A stretch of DNA of 31,165 nt from UBA6168 sp964423205 (GTDB lineage Bacteria > Bacteroidota > Bacteroidia > Chitinophagales > Saprospiraceae): NCBI GenBank assembly GCA_964423205.1, contig CAYRDX010000056.1:1-31165 (forward strand), written 5' to 3'. The notes below the pieces were generated by a model that was not told the origin of the DNA, made no database searches, and worked only from the letters and a program-made list of their open reading frames with translations. Below are positions 1-6,552 of the stretch, one piece after another; the stretch's first letter is position 1, and each line of letters opens with the position of its first letter. Position numbers and translations under genes: made by a program.

Positions 1-37
1 AAAAAACCCTTATAAAATAGAACCAATCAGCCCTGGT

Positions 38-73
38 CTCGGGGGGGGGGTAACCAAACTGAACTACCGGACC
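38..73 (-). pseudogene. tRNA-Asp 5'-half fragment joined to a decayed palindrome
   Basis: Read on the minus strand, 73-51 repeats the acceptor 5' strand and D-arm of the tRNA-Asp at 441-515, with two changes (TT for CC in the D-loop), and then stops. The next bases are a run of ten C and GAG (50-38), a worn version of the palindrome at 546-561, where the same tRNA piece stops at the same base. No anticodon or T-arm follows, so it cannot make a tRNA. The homopolymer may also be an assembly weak point. Confidence 0.6.
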
Positions 74-115
74 AACAGAGAATTGAATTAACAATAGAGG
101 TACTATTTTTCCCTT

Positions 116-370
116 TTACTGACCAGTCCAATTGTCAATCAGCTTTTGGTAAAAGGCCCGATTGCGTTGTTTTTTTAGGAACCGTTCTCTTGCGAAGGCT
201 TCTTTTCTGGTTTCGAAGGTTTCATAATAGACCACAGTCCATGGTACTTTCTTGCTGGTGTATTTTGAGGTTCCTTCGTTGTGATGTTTCAGCCTGTCAT
301 TGATGTTTTCACAATGACCGATGTAAAAGCTATTATCCATTTCACTTTGTATGATGTAAGTGTAAAACAT
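116..370 (-). CDS. GIY-YIG domain protein (UPF0213/YhbQ-like, 84 aa)
   Basis: A small single-domain GIY-YIG protein. The protein opens MFYTYIIQ, giving the TYI half of the motif, and continues to FYIGH near residue 15, the YIG half; the basic stretch DRLKHHNEG and a Lys/Arg-rich C-terminal helix (EAFARERFLKKQRNR) fit the family, and the usual length is 80-100 aa. The start at 370 is chosen because any longer reading frame would run back through the terminator and the tRNA. It lies 70 bases downstream of tRNA-Asp on the same strand, beyond the terminator. Small GIY-YIG proteins of this kind are often annotated as putative endonucleases, but their substrate is generally unknown and I infer none here. 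Confidence 0.8.
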   Translation of the reverse strand: MFYTYIIQSEMDNSFYIGHCENINDRLKHHNEGTSKYTSKKVPWTVVYYETFETRKEAFARERFLKKQRNRAFYQKLIDNWTGQ

Positions 371-390
371 AAGAATTGAGGTATGCTTTA

Positions 391-426
391 AAAAAAAAGC
401 CCCGCATATCCATGATGTGCGAGGCT
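391..426 (-). terminator. Intrinsic terminator of tRNA-Asp
   Basis: On the minus strand AGCCTCGCA (426-418) pairs with TGCGGGGCT (407-399), giving a 9-bp stem with one U-G pair, followed by eight or more T. It lies 15 bases after the tRNA 3' end. Confidence 0.8.
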
Positions 427-440
427 GTGATTTCTTGGTG

Positions 441-515
441 CGGTCCGGACGGGACTCGAACCCGCGACCTCCTGCGTGACAGGCAGGCATTCTAACCGGA
501 CTGAACTACCGGACC
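441..515 (-). tRNA. tRNA-Asp (anticodon GTC)
   Basis: On the minus strand the acceptor GGTCCGG pairs with CCGGACC, the discriminator base is G, the anticodon stem CCTGC/GCAGG encloses CTGTCAC with anticodon GTC, and the T-arm contains GGTTCGAGTCC. The 3' CCA is not encoded directly after the discriminator (the next bases are CACCA). A promoter at 620-650 and a terminator at 391-426 frame it as a single-tRNA transcript. That transcript would also carry the broken copy at 546-584 in its 5' leader. Confidence 0.95.
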
Positions 516-545
516 AAAATAAACTCTTGTAGTTTCGACAGGCAG

Positions 546-584
546 CCCCGAGTACTCGGGGTAACCGGACTGAACTACCGGACC
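546..584 (-). pseudogene. tRNA-Asp 5' half interrupted by a 16-bp palindrome
   Basis: Minus strand 584-562 is identical to the first 23 bases of the tRNA-Asp gene, ending inside the D-loop at GGTTA. It is followed with no gap by CCCCGAGTACTCGGGG (561-546), a perfect palindrome. The next bases, CTGCCTGTC (545-537), match the 5' anticodon arm up to and including GTC, after which similarity ends. This reads as a tRNA copy whose D-arm was replaced by the palindrome and whose 3' half was lost. The CTGCCTGTC match is short and could be chance. Confidence 0.65.
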
Positions 585-619
585 ATTTTTACTATTAAGC
601 TTCTCTTTAAAAGCGGCCG

Positions 620-650
620 CAAATGTAGAAAGGCTTTCCATTACTTGCAA
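620..650 (-). promoter_or_regulatory. Bacteroidota-type promoter for tRNA-Asp
   Basis: On the minus strand TTG (650-648) and TACATTTG (627-620) match the -33 TTTG / -7 TAnnTTTG pattern with a 20-base spacer. Transcription would begin near 612, about 100 bases before the mature tRNA 5' end. Confidence 0.6.
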
Positions 651-710
651 CTCCCCACAAAAAAAAACAAAAAAAAATTGGCCATTTCAAACGACTGCAA
701 CGCGATTGGC

Positions 711-718
711 TAACTTTG
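711..718 (+). promoter_or_regulatory. Probable -7 box (TAACTTTG) for accA
   Basis: TAACTTTG fits the Bacteroidota TAnnTTTG -7 box. No good -33 TTTG is visible at the expected distance, only TTTC. It places the RNA start near 725 and supports the accA start at 791 rather than the earlier in-frame ATG-like start at 716, which lies inside the promoter. Confidence 0.5.
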
Positions 719-790
719 CTCGCTCTATTTCTTAAAATCAGGTTCACAAAACACTTTAAGAAGTATTGTGAAACAGAAACTTTCAGGATT

Positions 791-1783
791 ATGGTTTTCT
801 TGGATTTTGAAAAACCGCTTGAGTTACTTTACGAACAGCTGGAGAAAATCAAGCAGGTAGGTGAGCAGGGCGACCTGGACGTAAGTCCTATGGTCAAGGA
901 ACTGGAAACCAAAATCGACGAGAAACGCAAAGAGATTTACGAAAATCTCACTCCCTGGCAGCGGGTTCAATTGTCCCGCCATCCTGAGCGCCCTTATACC
1001 CTTTTTTACATCGTGGAAATGTGTGAGGAGTTTGTGGAACTGCATGGTGACCGCCTCTTTGGCGATGATAAAGCCATAGTTGGTGGGCTGGCAAAAATTG
1101 ACGGACAAACTGTAATGATAATGGGGCATCAGAAAGGCTCCAATACCAGAACCCGCCAATACAGGAATTTCGGGATGGCCAATCCGGAAGGTTACCGCAA
1201 AGCGCTAAGGTTGATGAAAATGGCGGAGCGATTTGGAATTCCTGTGGTCACCCTGATTGATACTCCAGGTGCTTTTCCCGGTATTGAGGCAGAGGAAAGG
1301 GGGCAAGCGGAGGCTATTGCGAAAAACCTCTTTGAAATGGCGAAACTGGAAGTGCCCATTGTGTGCGTCGTAATTGGCGAAGGAGCATCCGGTGGAGCCA
1401 TTGGTATTGGATTGGGCGACTCCGTGTTCATGATGGAAAATACCTGGTATTCGGTCATTTCACCGGAATCATGCTCTTCCATCCTTTGGAGAAGTTGGGA
1501 TTACAAAGAACAGGCTGCAGAAGCGCTCAAACTGACCGCACAGGATATGCTTTCATTTGGCCTTATTGACGGAATTCTGAAAGAGCCATTGGGAGGTGCG
1601 CATTCGGAGCCTGAGAAAATGAGCGGAATGCTGAAAGAGCATATTCTCAAAACAATAGCAGACCTTCTGGATATGTCGGCTGATGAGAGAATAGAAGCCA
1701 GATTACAGAAATATAGTTCCATGGGTGTTTACGATATCGCACCGGCCATGAGTGAAGCGGAAGAGCAAGGTTCCAGAAAATAA
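791..1783 (+). CDS. accA: Acetyl-CoA carboxylase carboxyltransferase, alpha subunit
   Basis: Alpha half of the carboxyltransferase that moves CO2 from biotin-BCCP to acetyl-CoA, making malonyl-CoA for fatty acid synthesis. The protein is 330 aa, close to the family length of about 320. Visible signatures are LTPWQRVQLSRHPERPY (about 53-69), the ELHGDRLFGDD segment (about 84-93), GHQKG (112-116), LIDTPGAFPG (155-164), the oxyanion-hole region GEGASGGAIG (197-206) and SPESC (224-228). The start at 791 gives the usual N-terminus beginning FLDFEKPLELL and leaves room for the TAACTTTG promoter box. The beta subunit and biotin genes are not in this window. The next gene follows after 56 bases on the same strand. 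Confidence 0.97.
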   Translation: MVFLDFEKPLELLYEQLEKIKQVGEQGDLDVSPMVKELETKIDEKRKEIYENLTPWQRVQLSRHPERPYTLFYIVEMCEEFVELHGDRLFGDDKAIVGGLAKIDGQTVMIMGHQKGSNTRTRQYRNFGMANPEGYRKALRLMKMAERFGIPVVTLIDTPGAFPGIEAEERGQAEAIAKNLFEMAKLEVPIVCVVIGEGASGGAIGIGLGDSVFMMENTWYSVISPESCSSILWRSWDYKEQAAEALKLTAQDMLSFGLIDGILKEPLGGAHSEPEKMSGMLKEHILKTIADLLDMSADERIEARLQKYSSMGVYDIAPAMSEAEEQGSRK

Positions 1784-1839
1784 ACTCTCCGTTTGATAGA
1801 AACTGAAGTGGCTGTGATTAATGACCCAAATTTTAAGCA

Positions 1840-2403
1840 ATGCAACTAATTGAGAAAATTCGCACGAGATTCCATCAGTATTTTTTGAACAAGGAGCTTG
1901 TTGATATCAAGCATAAACGCAGCTCTGTTCACCTGCCCACAGCAAAAACGGTTGGAATTCTATTCGATGGCACTTCCCCGGAAGAACGGGAATCCGTTTT
2001 ATCTTATGCCAAAGGGCTGGAGAAAGAAGGAAAGAAAGTCAGGCTTTTAGCCTTTGTTGACCAAAAGGAAAACGGGGAAGAACTACCATTCACCTATTTC
2101 GACAGGAAAAAACTCGACTGGGCTCTGCGCCCTATTTGTCAGGAAGTAAAAGCCTTTGAAGAGTTTACTTTTGATTTATTGCTCAATCTTACCCAAAAAG
2201 CAGTAGCTCCATTGGACTACATTGCTGCCCGCTCCCGCGCCCGGTTCCGGGTGGGTCCTTTTACGGGAAGACTGCACAGCTATGACCTGATGCTCGATTG
2301 TAAAGAAGGCAGAGGTCTGGAACATTTTATTAAACAGGTCGTCACCTATCTTGGCAAAATGAGCCCAAAACCAGTTAAAGAGGAGTTGATGGCGGCGGTT
2401 TGA
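1840..2403 (+). CDS. DUF6913-like Bacteroidota protein (187 aa)
   Basis: Cytoplasmic protein of unknown function that I recognise as similar to the DUF6913 family, found in Bacteroidota and often near dapA. Typical features are a basic N-terminus, a beta-alpha unit starting KTVGILFDGT (about 36-45), a YFDRKKLDW segment, FDLLLNLTQKAVAPLDYIAA, and a closing ARFRVGPFTGRLHSYDLML block. There is no signal peptide or membrane segment. It lies between accA and dapA on the same strand; the stop is followed after 11 bases by a dispersed repeat that fills most of the gap to dapA. The family name is from memory and should be confirmed; the position as a small conserved gene is secure. Confidence 0.6.
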   Translation: MQLIEKIRTRFHQYFLNKELVDIKHKRSSVHLPTAKTVGILFDGTSPEERESVLSYAKGLEKEGKKVRLLAFVDQKENGEELPFTYFDRKKLDWALRPICQEVKAFEEFTFDLLLNLTQKAVAPLDYIAARSRARFRVGPFTGRLHSYDLMLDCKEGRGLEHFIKQVVTYLGKMSPKPVKEELMAAV

Positions 2404-2414
2404 CTTAAATCTTG

Positions 2415-2507
2415 TAATGAGTCAAAAATAAAGTAGCCAATTTGTTTTCTTAACCAATTGAAAATCAGTTGGAAAACTTTTGCCTTTTGCCTTTTTACTT
2501 TTTACTT
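2415..2507 (+). repeat. Dispersed 5'-leader repeat, copy A (core plus heptamer tail)
   Basis: A roughly 60-bp core begins TAATGAGTCAAAAATAAAG and ends with the hairpin-capable CCAATTGAAAATCAGTTGG, followed by AAAAC, two TTTTGCC units and two TTTTTAC units. The same arrangement occurs at 5231-5459 and, inverted, at 10065-10166. This copy ends 35 bases before the dapA start codon. Confidence 0.85.
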
Positions 2508-2542
2508 GTTCCTTATGGTAATTCTGAAAAATATCGACAGAT

Positions 2543-3430
2543 ATGAAGATTGAGTTTCGGGGTACTGGTGTTGCCATTGTTACTCCATTTAAAGGGGGTA
2601 AAGTCGATTTTTCGGCATTGGAAAACATCATCAATTATGTGATTGATGGTGGAGTGGATTATATTGTTTCACTGGGCACTACCGGTGAAGCCATTACCCT
2701 TTCCACGGAAGAGTCTAAGCAAATACTGAGATTTACGGTGGAAAAGACAGCAGGCAGGGTACCCCTGGTCGCCGGTGTTTTTGGAGATAACAATACAGCC
2801 AGACTGATTGGCAGTTTTAACGAGTATGACCTGTCAGGGTATTCAGCCATCATGTCCGCCAGCCCGGCATATATCAAGGCCAGTCAGGAAGGCATTTACC
2901 AGCATTACATGGCTCTTGCCGGAATATCCCCACTTCCCATCATTATTTACAATGTACCCAGCCGGACGGGAACGAATGTAACAGCCGATACTACCCTCAG
3001 GCTTGCCCATGCCAACGATAAGTTTCTGGCAGTAAAAGAAGCCTCGGGCGACCTTAATCAGGTTCAAAAGATTCTGAAGTATCGGCCTGAAAACTTCCTG
3101 GTCCTTTCCGGTGATGATACCATTGCACTTTCGGTCATTGGTTGTGGCGGTGATGGTGTGATTTCCGTGATTGCCAACGCCTTGCCGAATCAGTTTTCAG
3201 GAATGGTCAAAGCGGCACTTGAAGGTAATTTCAAAGAAGCTCAAAAATTAAACCTTTTGATTCACGACGTTCACCCCTGTCTGTATGTCGATGGCAATCC
3301 ACCGGGCGTAAAAGCGGCTATGTCCATGATGGGCCTTTGTCAAAATGAACTTCGGCTGCCACAGGTCCCAGTTAGGGATGCTACCTATCAGAGTCTGAAA
3401 AAAGAACTCGAAAAGATTGGCGTGCTTTAG
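2543..3430 (+). CDS. dapA: 4-hydroxy-tetrahydrodipicolinate synthase
   Basis: Condenses pyruvate with aspartate-semialdehyde, the first committed step to diaminopimelate and lysine. The protein is 295 aa, the normal length. Visible motifs are GTTGE (45-49, Thr-Thr relay), YNVPSRTG (136-143, catalytic Tyr and substrate Arg), the Schiff-base lysine in FLAVKEASGD (Lys165) and GGDGVISV (202-209). It follows the DUF6913-like gene after 139 bases, most of which is repeat copy A, so its 5' leader consists largely of that element. It is convergent with the lipoprotein gene downstream. Confidence 0.97.
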   Translation: MKIEFRGTGVAIVTPFKGGKVDFSALENIINYVIDGGVDYIVSLGTTGEAITLSTEESKQILRFTVEKTAGRVPLVAGVFGDNNTARLIGSFNEYDLSGYSAIMSASPAYIKASQEGIYQHYMALAGISPLPIIIYNVPSRTGTNVTADTTLRLAHANDKFLAVKEASGDLNQVQKILKYRPENFLVLSGDDTIALSVIGCGGDGVISVIANALPNQFSGMVKAALEGNFKEAQKLNLLIHDVHPCLYVDGNPPGVKAAMSMMGLCQNELRLPQVPVRDATYQSLKKELEKIGVL

Positions 3431-3448
3431 AAATTGGAATAAGGGCTG

Positions 3449-3949
3449 TCAATTCTTACAGCGAATGTAAATCGGAGTGGTTTGAATGGTGTTACTCTTA
3501 TGTCCTGCCTGGTCGATGATAAAAATCTCGTAAATCACCTTGTCAAACGGAAACGTGGGTGTTTCATCCTTGCAGGGATCCAATCCAAGATTTTTGGGAA
3601 ACACACAACAGGTAGTAAACAATCTGAAAGTTATCTCACCCTTAAGTCCATTGCCGGTGCCCAGTTTGGGAACCACCGGAATGATGTACTGGTTGTCGAT
3701 TACGCCGAGGCGGGTGTCCTTAACGAATAAATTCAAAGTGTCCGGAGAGCCTATATCGCCATCACCGTCGGTAAAGGAAAATTTGACAAAGGTGGTGTCT
3801 TCGTGCATGGAGCCTCTTCTGAGCGTATCTTTCGACACGCTGATGAACTCAAGAAAAGGTTCAATTGGGTATTCGGGTGGGGTAGCGCAGGTCGTCAAAG
3901 CTACCAGCATAAGCAATGGCAAATATTTAGGGAGCTGGAAAATTTTCAT
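3449..3949 (-). CDS. Hypothetical lipoprotein (166 aa)
   Basis: The N-terminus MKIFQLPKYLPLLMLVALTTCA is a charged start, hydrophobic core and cysteine (Cys21), a relaxed Bacteroidota-style lipobox, so I infer an exported lipoprotein. The mature part holds FSFTDGDGDIGSPDT, a motif common in Bacteroidota surface lipoproteins, and five further cysteines or cysteine-adjacent positions (the pair CC, then DPC and the C-terminal IRC) that could form disulfides. The fold looks like a single all-beta domain. No function is recognised. It is convergent with dapA and divergent from the LuxE-like gene, with 69 bases between its start and that gene's start. Confidence 0.7.
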   Translation of the reverse strand: MKIFQLPKYLPLLMLVALTTCATPPEYPIEPFLEFISVSKDTLRRGSMHEDTTFVKFSFTDGDGDIGSPDTLNLFVKDTRLGVIDNQYIIPVVPKLGTGNGLKGEITFRLFTTCCVFPKNLGLDPCKDETPTFPFDKVIYEIFIIDQAGHKSNTIQTTPIYIRCKN

Positions 3950-4018
3950 TGCGCTCTTTCTTTGATTTATTTACATCGGAAAAATAGTCCTTCCTGACCT
4001 AATCCGCAAACTTCAGAA

Positions 4019-5038
4019 ATGACTTATGAAGAAAAACGCCGGCAAATTCAACTCAGGTTAGCTGATTACAGCAACCTGGAATTCGACGAATTGGCGTTGG
4101 ATATCTTCAGGTATCAGGCTGAGTACAATGAACTTTACACTTCCTATCTTAAGCTTATTGATAAAAAAGTCAGCCTGATCAAACATGCAAATCAAATCCC
4201 CTTTCTGCCGATTCAGCTTTTCAGGAATTACCGTATTAAAACCGGCCAATGGCAAGAACAGTTCATTTTTGGCAGCGGTGGAACTACCGGCCAGACGACA
4301 AGCAGGCATTTTGTCAGGGATTTGGACTGGTACCAGCAAAATTGCAGAACTGCTTTTGTGCAGCAATATGGCCCGTTGAAAGACTATACCATACTGGCTT
4401 TATTGCCATCCTATCTGGAGCGCAGTGGTTCATCACTCATCAGTATGGTTGCTCACTTTATTGAAGTTTCCGGTCAAAAGGATGGCGGATTTTTTCTGGA
4501 CAACACGTCAGAGTTGTTATCAGTGCTAGAATCCATTTGGTCAAATCCCAATTCCAGGGCACTGCTTTTGGGGGTTAGTTTTGCGCTTTTGGATTTGGCA
4601 GAAAGTTCGAAGGTTGACCTTAAAAAATGTATCATAATGGAAACGGGTGGCATGAAAGGGCGTCGAAAGGAAATAACCAGGGAAGAATTGCATCAAGTTC
4701 TCAAAACTTCGTTCGGGGTGCCCTTTATACATTCCGAATATGGTATGACCGAACTTTTTTCACAGGCCTATTCACATGGTAACGGCCGTTTTGTGCCGGC
4801 TCCAACACTTAAAGCAGTAGCCAGGGAAATAACCGACCCTTTCACTTTGGTGCCTTATGGCAAACTTGGAGCTTTGAATTTCATTGACCTGGCCAACTTC
4901 GACACCTGCAGTTTCATCGCTACCGATGACCTCGGAAAAGTGTATGAAGACGGCACTTTTGAAGTGTTGGGCAGACTGGACAACAGTGATATTCGGGGAT
5001 GTAATCTCATGGTCAGGGATGGTATTAGCGGGGGCTGA
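4019..5038 (+). CDS. LuxE-like acyl-protein synthetase / acyltransferase
   Basis: Member of the LuxE branch of the adenylate-forming (ANL) enzymes, 339 aa. LuxE activates a fatty acid as acyl-AMP and loads it onto its own cysteine. Seen here: the phosphate-binding loop GSGGTTGQTTSRH (85-97), METGGMKGRRKEITREE (207-223), and EYGMTEL (240-246), which corresponds to the adenylate-binding motif. Cys328 lies 12 residues from the C-terminus; the acylated cysteine of Photobacterium LuxE is also about 10 residues from its end, so it is the likely acyl site here. There are no luxA, luxB or luxC genes nearby, so bioluminescence is not implied. Bacteroidota homologues are usually annotated only as acyltransferases. 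Confidence 0.75.
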   Translation: MTYEEKRRQIQLRLADYSNLEFDELALDIFRYQAEYNELYTSYLKLIDKKVSLIKHANQIPFLPIQLFRNYRIKTGQWQEQFIFGSGGTTGQTTSRHFVRDLDWYQQNCRTAFVQQYGPLKDYTILALLPSYLERSGSSLISMVAHFIEVSGQKDGGFFLDNTSELLSVLESIWSNPNSRALLLGVSFALLDLAESSKVDLKKCIIMETGGMKGRRKEITREELHQVLKTSFGVPFIHSEYGMTELFSQAYSHGNGRFVPAPTLKAVAREITDPFTLVPYGKLGALNFIDLANFDTCSFIATDDLGKVYEDGTFEVLGRLDNSDIRGCNLMVRDGISGG

Positions 5039-5230
5039 GAAACACTGGCATATTTTATAAATGCCCACATTGAAAAATTGAATTCAACCATGAGGGCTGG
5101 GTGATTTGTTGAGGAGGTTTAGAAGGTTGAGAAGGCTTAGGCGGTTGAGAGCTAATTAGCTTGGTCCATTCTCAACTCCCTCAACCAACAACGATTGAGT
5201 TTATTTCAAAACGAGTATTTACATAACAGC
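5039..5230. other. Intergenic region with degenerate GGTTGAG repeats
   Basis: After the LuxE-like stop there is a degenerate run built on GGTTGAG/GGTTTAG (about 5108-5149), followed by the palindrome AGCTAATTAGCT and the complementary CTCAACTCCCTCAACC, so the segment 5108-5188 can fold back on itself. There is no T-run and no gene is visible. It joins repeat copy B at 5231. Confidence 0.5.
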
Positions 5231-5288
5231 TAAGTAATGAGTCAAAAATAAAGTAGCCAAATTATTTTCTTAACCAATTGAAAATCAG

Positions 5289-5365
5289 TTGGCTGTTGGC
5301 TGTTGGCTCTTGGCTCTTGGCTTTTGGCTCTTGGCTCTTGGCTCTTGGCTCTTGGCGGTTGGTTG
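5289..5365 (+). repeat. Heptanucleotide tandem array (TTGGCTn), 11 units
   Basis: Eleven consecutive 7-base units: nine read TTGGCTG, TTGGCTC or TTGGCTT, and the last two are degenerate (TTGGCGG, TTGGTTG). All three frames are open, which produces leucine/tryptophan-rich spurious reading frames; none has a codon pattern or family match suggesting a protein. Confidence 0.9.
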
Positions 5366-5392
5366 CTGGGGCTTGGTTATTTTCCAATTTCC

Positions 5393-5408
5393 CCCCGAGC
5401 ACTCGGGG
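5393..5408. repeat. 16-bp palindromic unit CCCCGAGCACTCGGGG
   Basis: A 7-bp perfect inverted repeat around CA. The same unit occurs at 546-561, with one mismatch at 30075-30090, truncated at 31111-31123, and decayed at 38-50. Confidence 0.85.
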
Positions 5409-5467
5409 TCCTTTTGCCTTTTGCCTTTTTACTTTTTACTTTTTACTTTTTACTTTTTTCTAAGGAT

Positions 5468-6517
5468 ATGAGCTTTTTACTTTACGGCGCTTATGGTTAC
5501 ACCGGTGAACTCATTGCCCGAAGGGCAAAACAAGAAGGATTGAATCCTATACTCGCGGGCAGGGATCCCCAAAAAACGGAAGCTTTAGCCAGGGAACTGG
5601 GCTTTGAGTTCCGCGTTTTTTCGCTTGGTGAAACGGAAAAACTGGAGGCAGCGCTATTGGAAACTTCCTTTGTACTCCACGCCGCAGGCCCTTTCATTCA
5701 TACTGCAAAACCTATGATGAAAGCCTGTATTCGCACCGGCAGGCATTACCTGGATATAACCGGTGAAATTGCCGTGTTCAAAATGGCTCATGACCACAGC
5801 ACATTGGCAGCCGAAAAAGGCATTATGCTGATGCCGGGAGTTGGCTTCGATGTGGTGCCGACTGACTGCCTTGCAGCCATGCTGAAATCCGGATTGCCGG
5901 AGGCTACACATCTGAAACTGGCCTTTGCCACTTTGGGAAGCAGGCCTTCCAGGGGAACTGCACTGACCATGGTTGAAAACCTGGGTGAAAAAGGTGCGGT
6001 GCGAAAGGATGGCCGTTTGGTCAGAGTGCCAGTGGCGCACAAAACTCTACGATTTCCTGCCGGGGAAAAAGAACTCTTTGCCATGACTATTCCATGGGGC
6101 GATGTATTTACAGCATATTTCACCACCGGAATTCCAAATATTGAGGTCTACATGGGTGTGCCCAGGAGCTTATACCGGCAGGCTCAGTGGAGTCGATATT
6201 TGGGATGGCTGCTCAAAACTGATTTCATCAGGAATATGGCCAGAAAGAGGATATATGGTGGTCCGTCAGGCCCCAATGAACAGCAGAGGAACAGCACCAT
6301 ATCCCATCTTTGGGGTGAAGTGAAGTCACCTGATGGTAAGAGATTGCAGGCAGTCGTGGTCACACCGGAGGGCTATTCACTGACGGCAGAAACAAGCGTT
6401 CACATCTCCCGTAAATTGTTGGAAGGCAATTTTAAAACTGGATTTCAGACACCAGCCGCTGTATATGGAAGTGATTTGATACTAGCAGTGCCGGGTGTAG
6501 TGTATAAACAAATCTGA
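5468..6517 (+). CDS. Saccharopine dehydrogenase-like NAD(P)-binding oxidoreductase
   Basis: The protein (349 aa) opens MSFLLYGAYGYTGELIARR, a Rossmann beta-alpha with GAYGYTG (7-13), followed by LAGRD, which places it in the saccharopine-dehydrogenase/trans-acting enoyl reductase family. LHAAGPF and GRHYLDITGE (about 75-105), then MPGVGFDVVPTDCLA, are family hallmarks. There is no signal peptide; the substrate is not predictable from sequence. The start at 5468 is preceded by TAAGGAT; the longer open frame upstream is only translated heptamer repeat and is rejected. It is followed after 35 bases by the TPR membrane protein and may be co-transcribed. Confidence 0.8.
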   Translation: MSFLLYGAYGYTGELIARRAKQEGLNPILAGRDPQKTEALARELGFEFRVFSLGETEKLEAALLETSFVLHAAGPFIHTAKPMMKACIRTGRHYLDITGEIAVFKMAHDHSTLAAEKGIMLMPGVGFDVVPTDCLAAMLKSGLPEATHLKLAFATLGSRPSRGTALTMVENLGEKGAVRKDGRLVRVPVAHKTLRFPAGEKELFAMTIPWGDVFTAYFTTGIPNIEVYMGVPRSLYRQAQWSRYLGWLLKTDFIRNMARKRIYGGPSGPNEQQRNSTISHLWGEVKSPDGKRLQAVVVTPEGYSLTAETSVHISRKLLEGNFKTGFQTPAAVYGSDLILAVPGVVYKQI

Positions 6518-6552
6518 ATTCGGAGTTCAACTGCTATTTCATTATTCAAGGT

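Larger units (their letters stand above)
5231..5459 (+). repeat. Dispersed 5'-leader repeat, copy B, with an internal insertion
   Basis: The core (5231-5292) is nearly identical to copy A and shares the longer left end TAAGTAATGAG with copy C. Between the core and the TTTTGCC/TTTTTAC tail (5411-5459), where copy A has only AAAAC, about 120 bases are inserted: a TTGGCTC heptamer array and the 16-bp palindrome. The tail carries two TTTTGCC and about four TTTTTAC units and ends 9 bases before the next start codon. Confidence 0.85.

Noticed and set aside
5278..5471. Leucine/tryptophan-rich open frames and an N-terminal extension of the oxidoreductase
   Set aside because: They are the TTGGCTC, TTTTGCC and TTTTTAC repeats read as codons. 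The Rossmann start at 5468 is clear.
4019..6517. A bioluminescence or aldehyde cluster from the LuxE-like gene and nearby oxidoreductase
   Set aside because: No luxA, luxB, luxC or luxD, and the oxidoreductase belongs to the saccharopine-dehydrogenase fold family.
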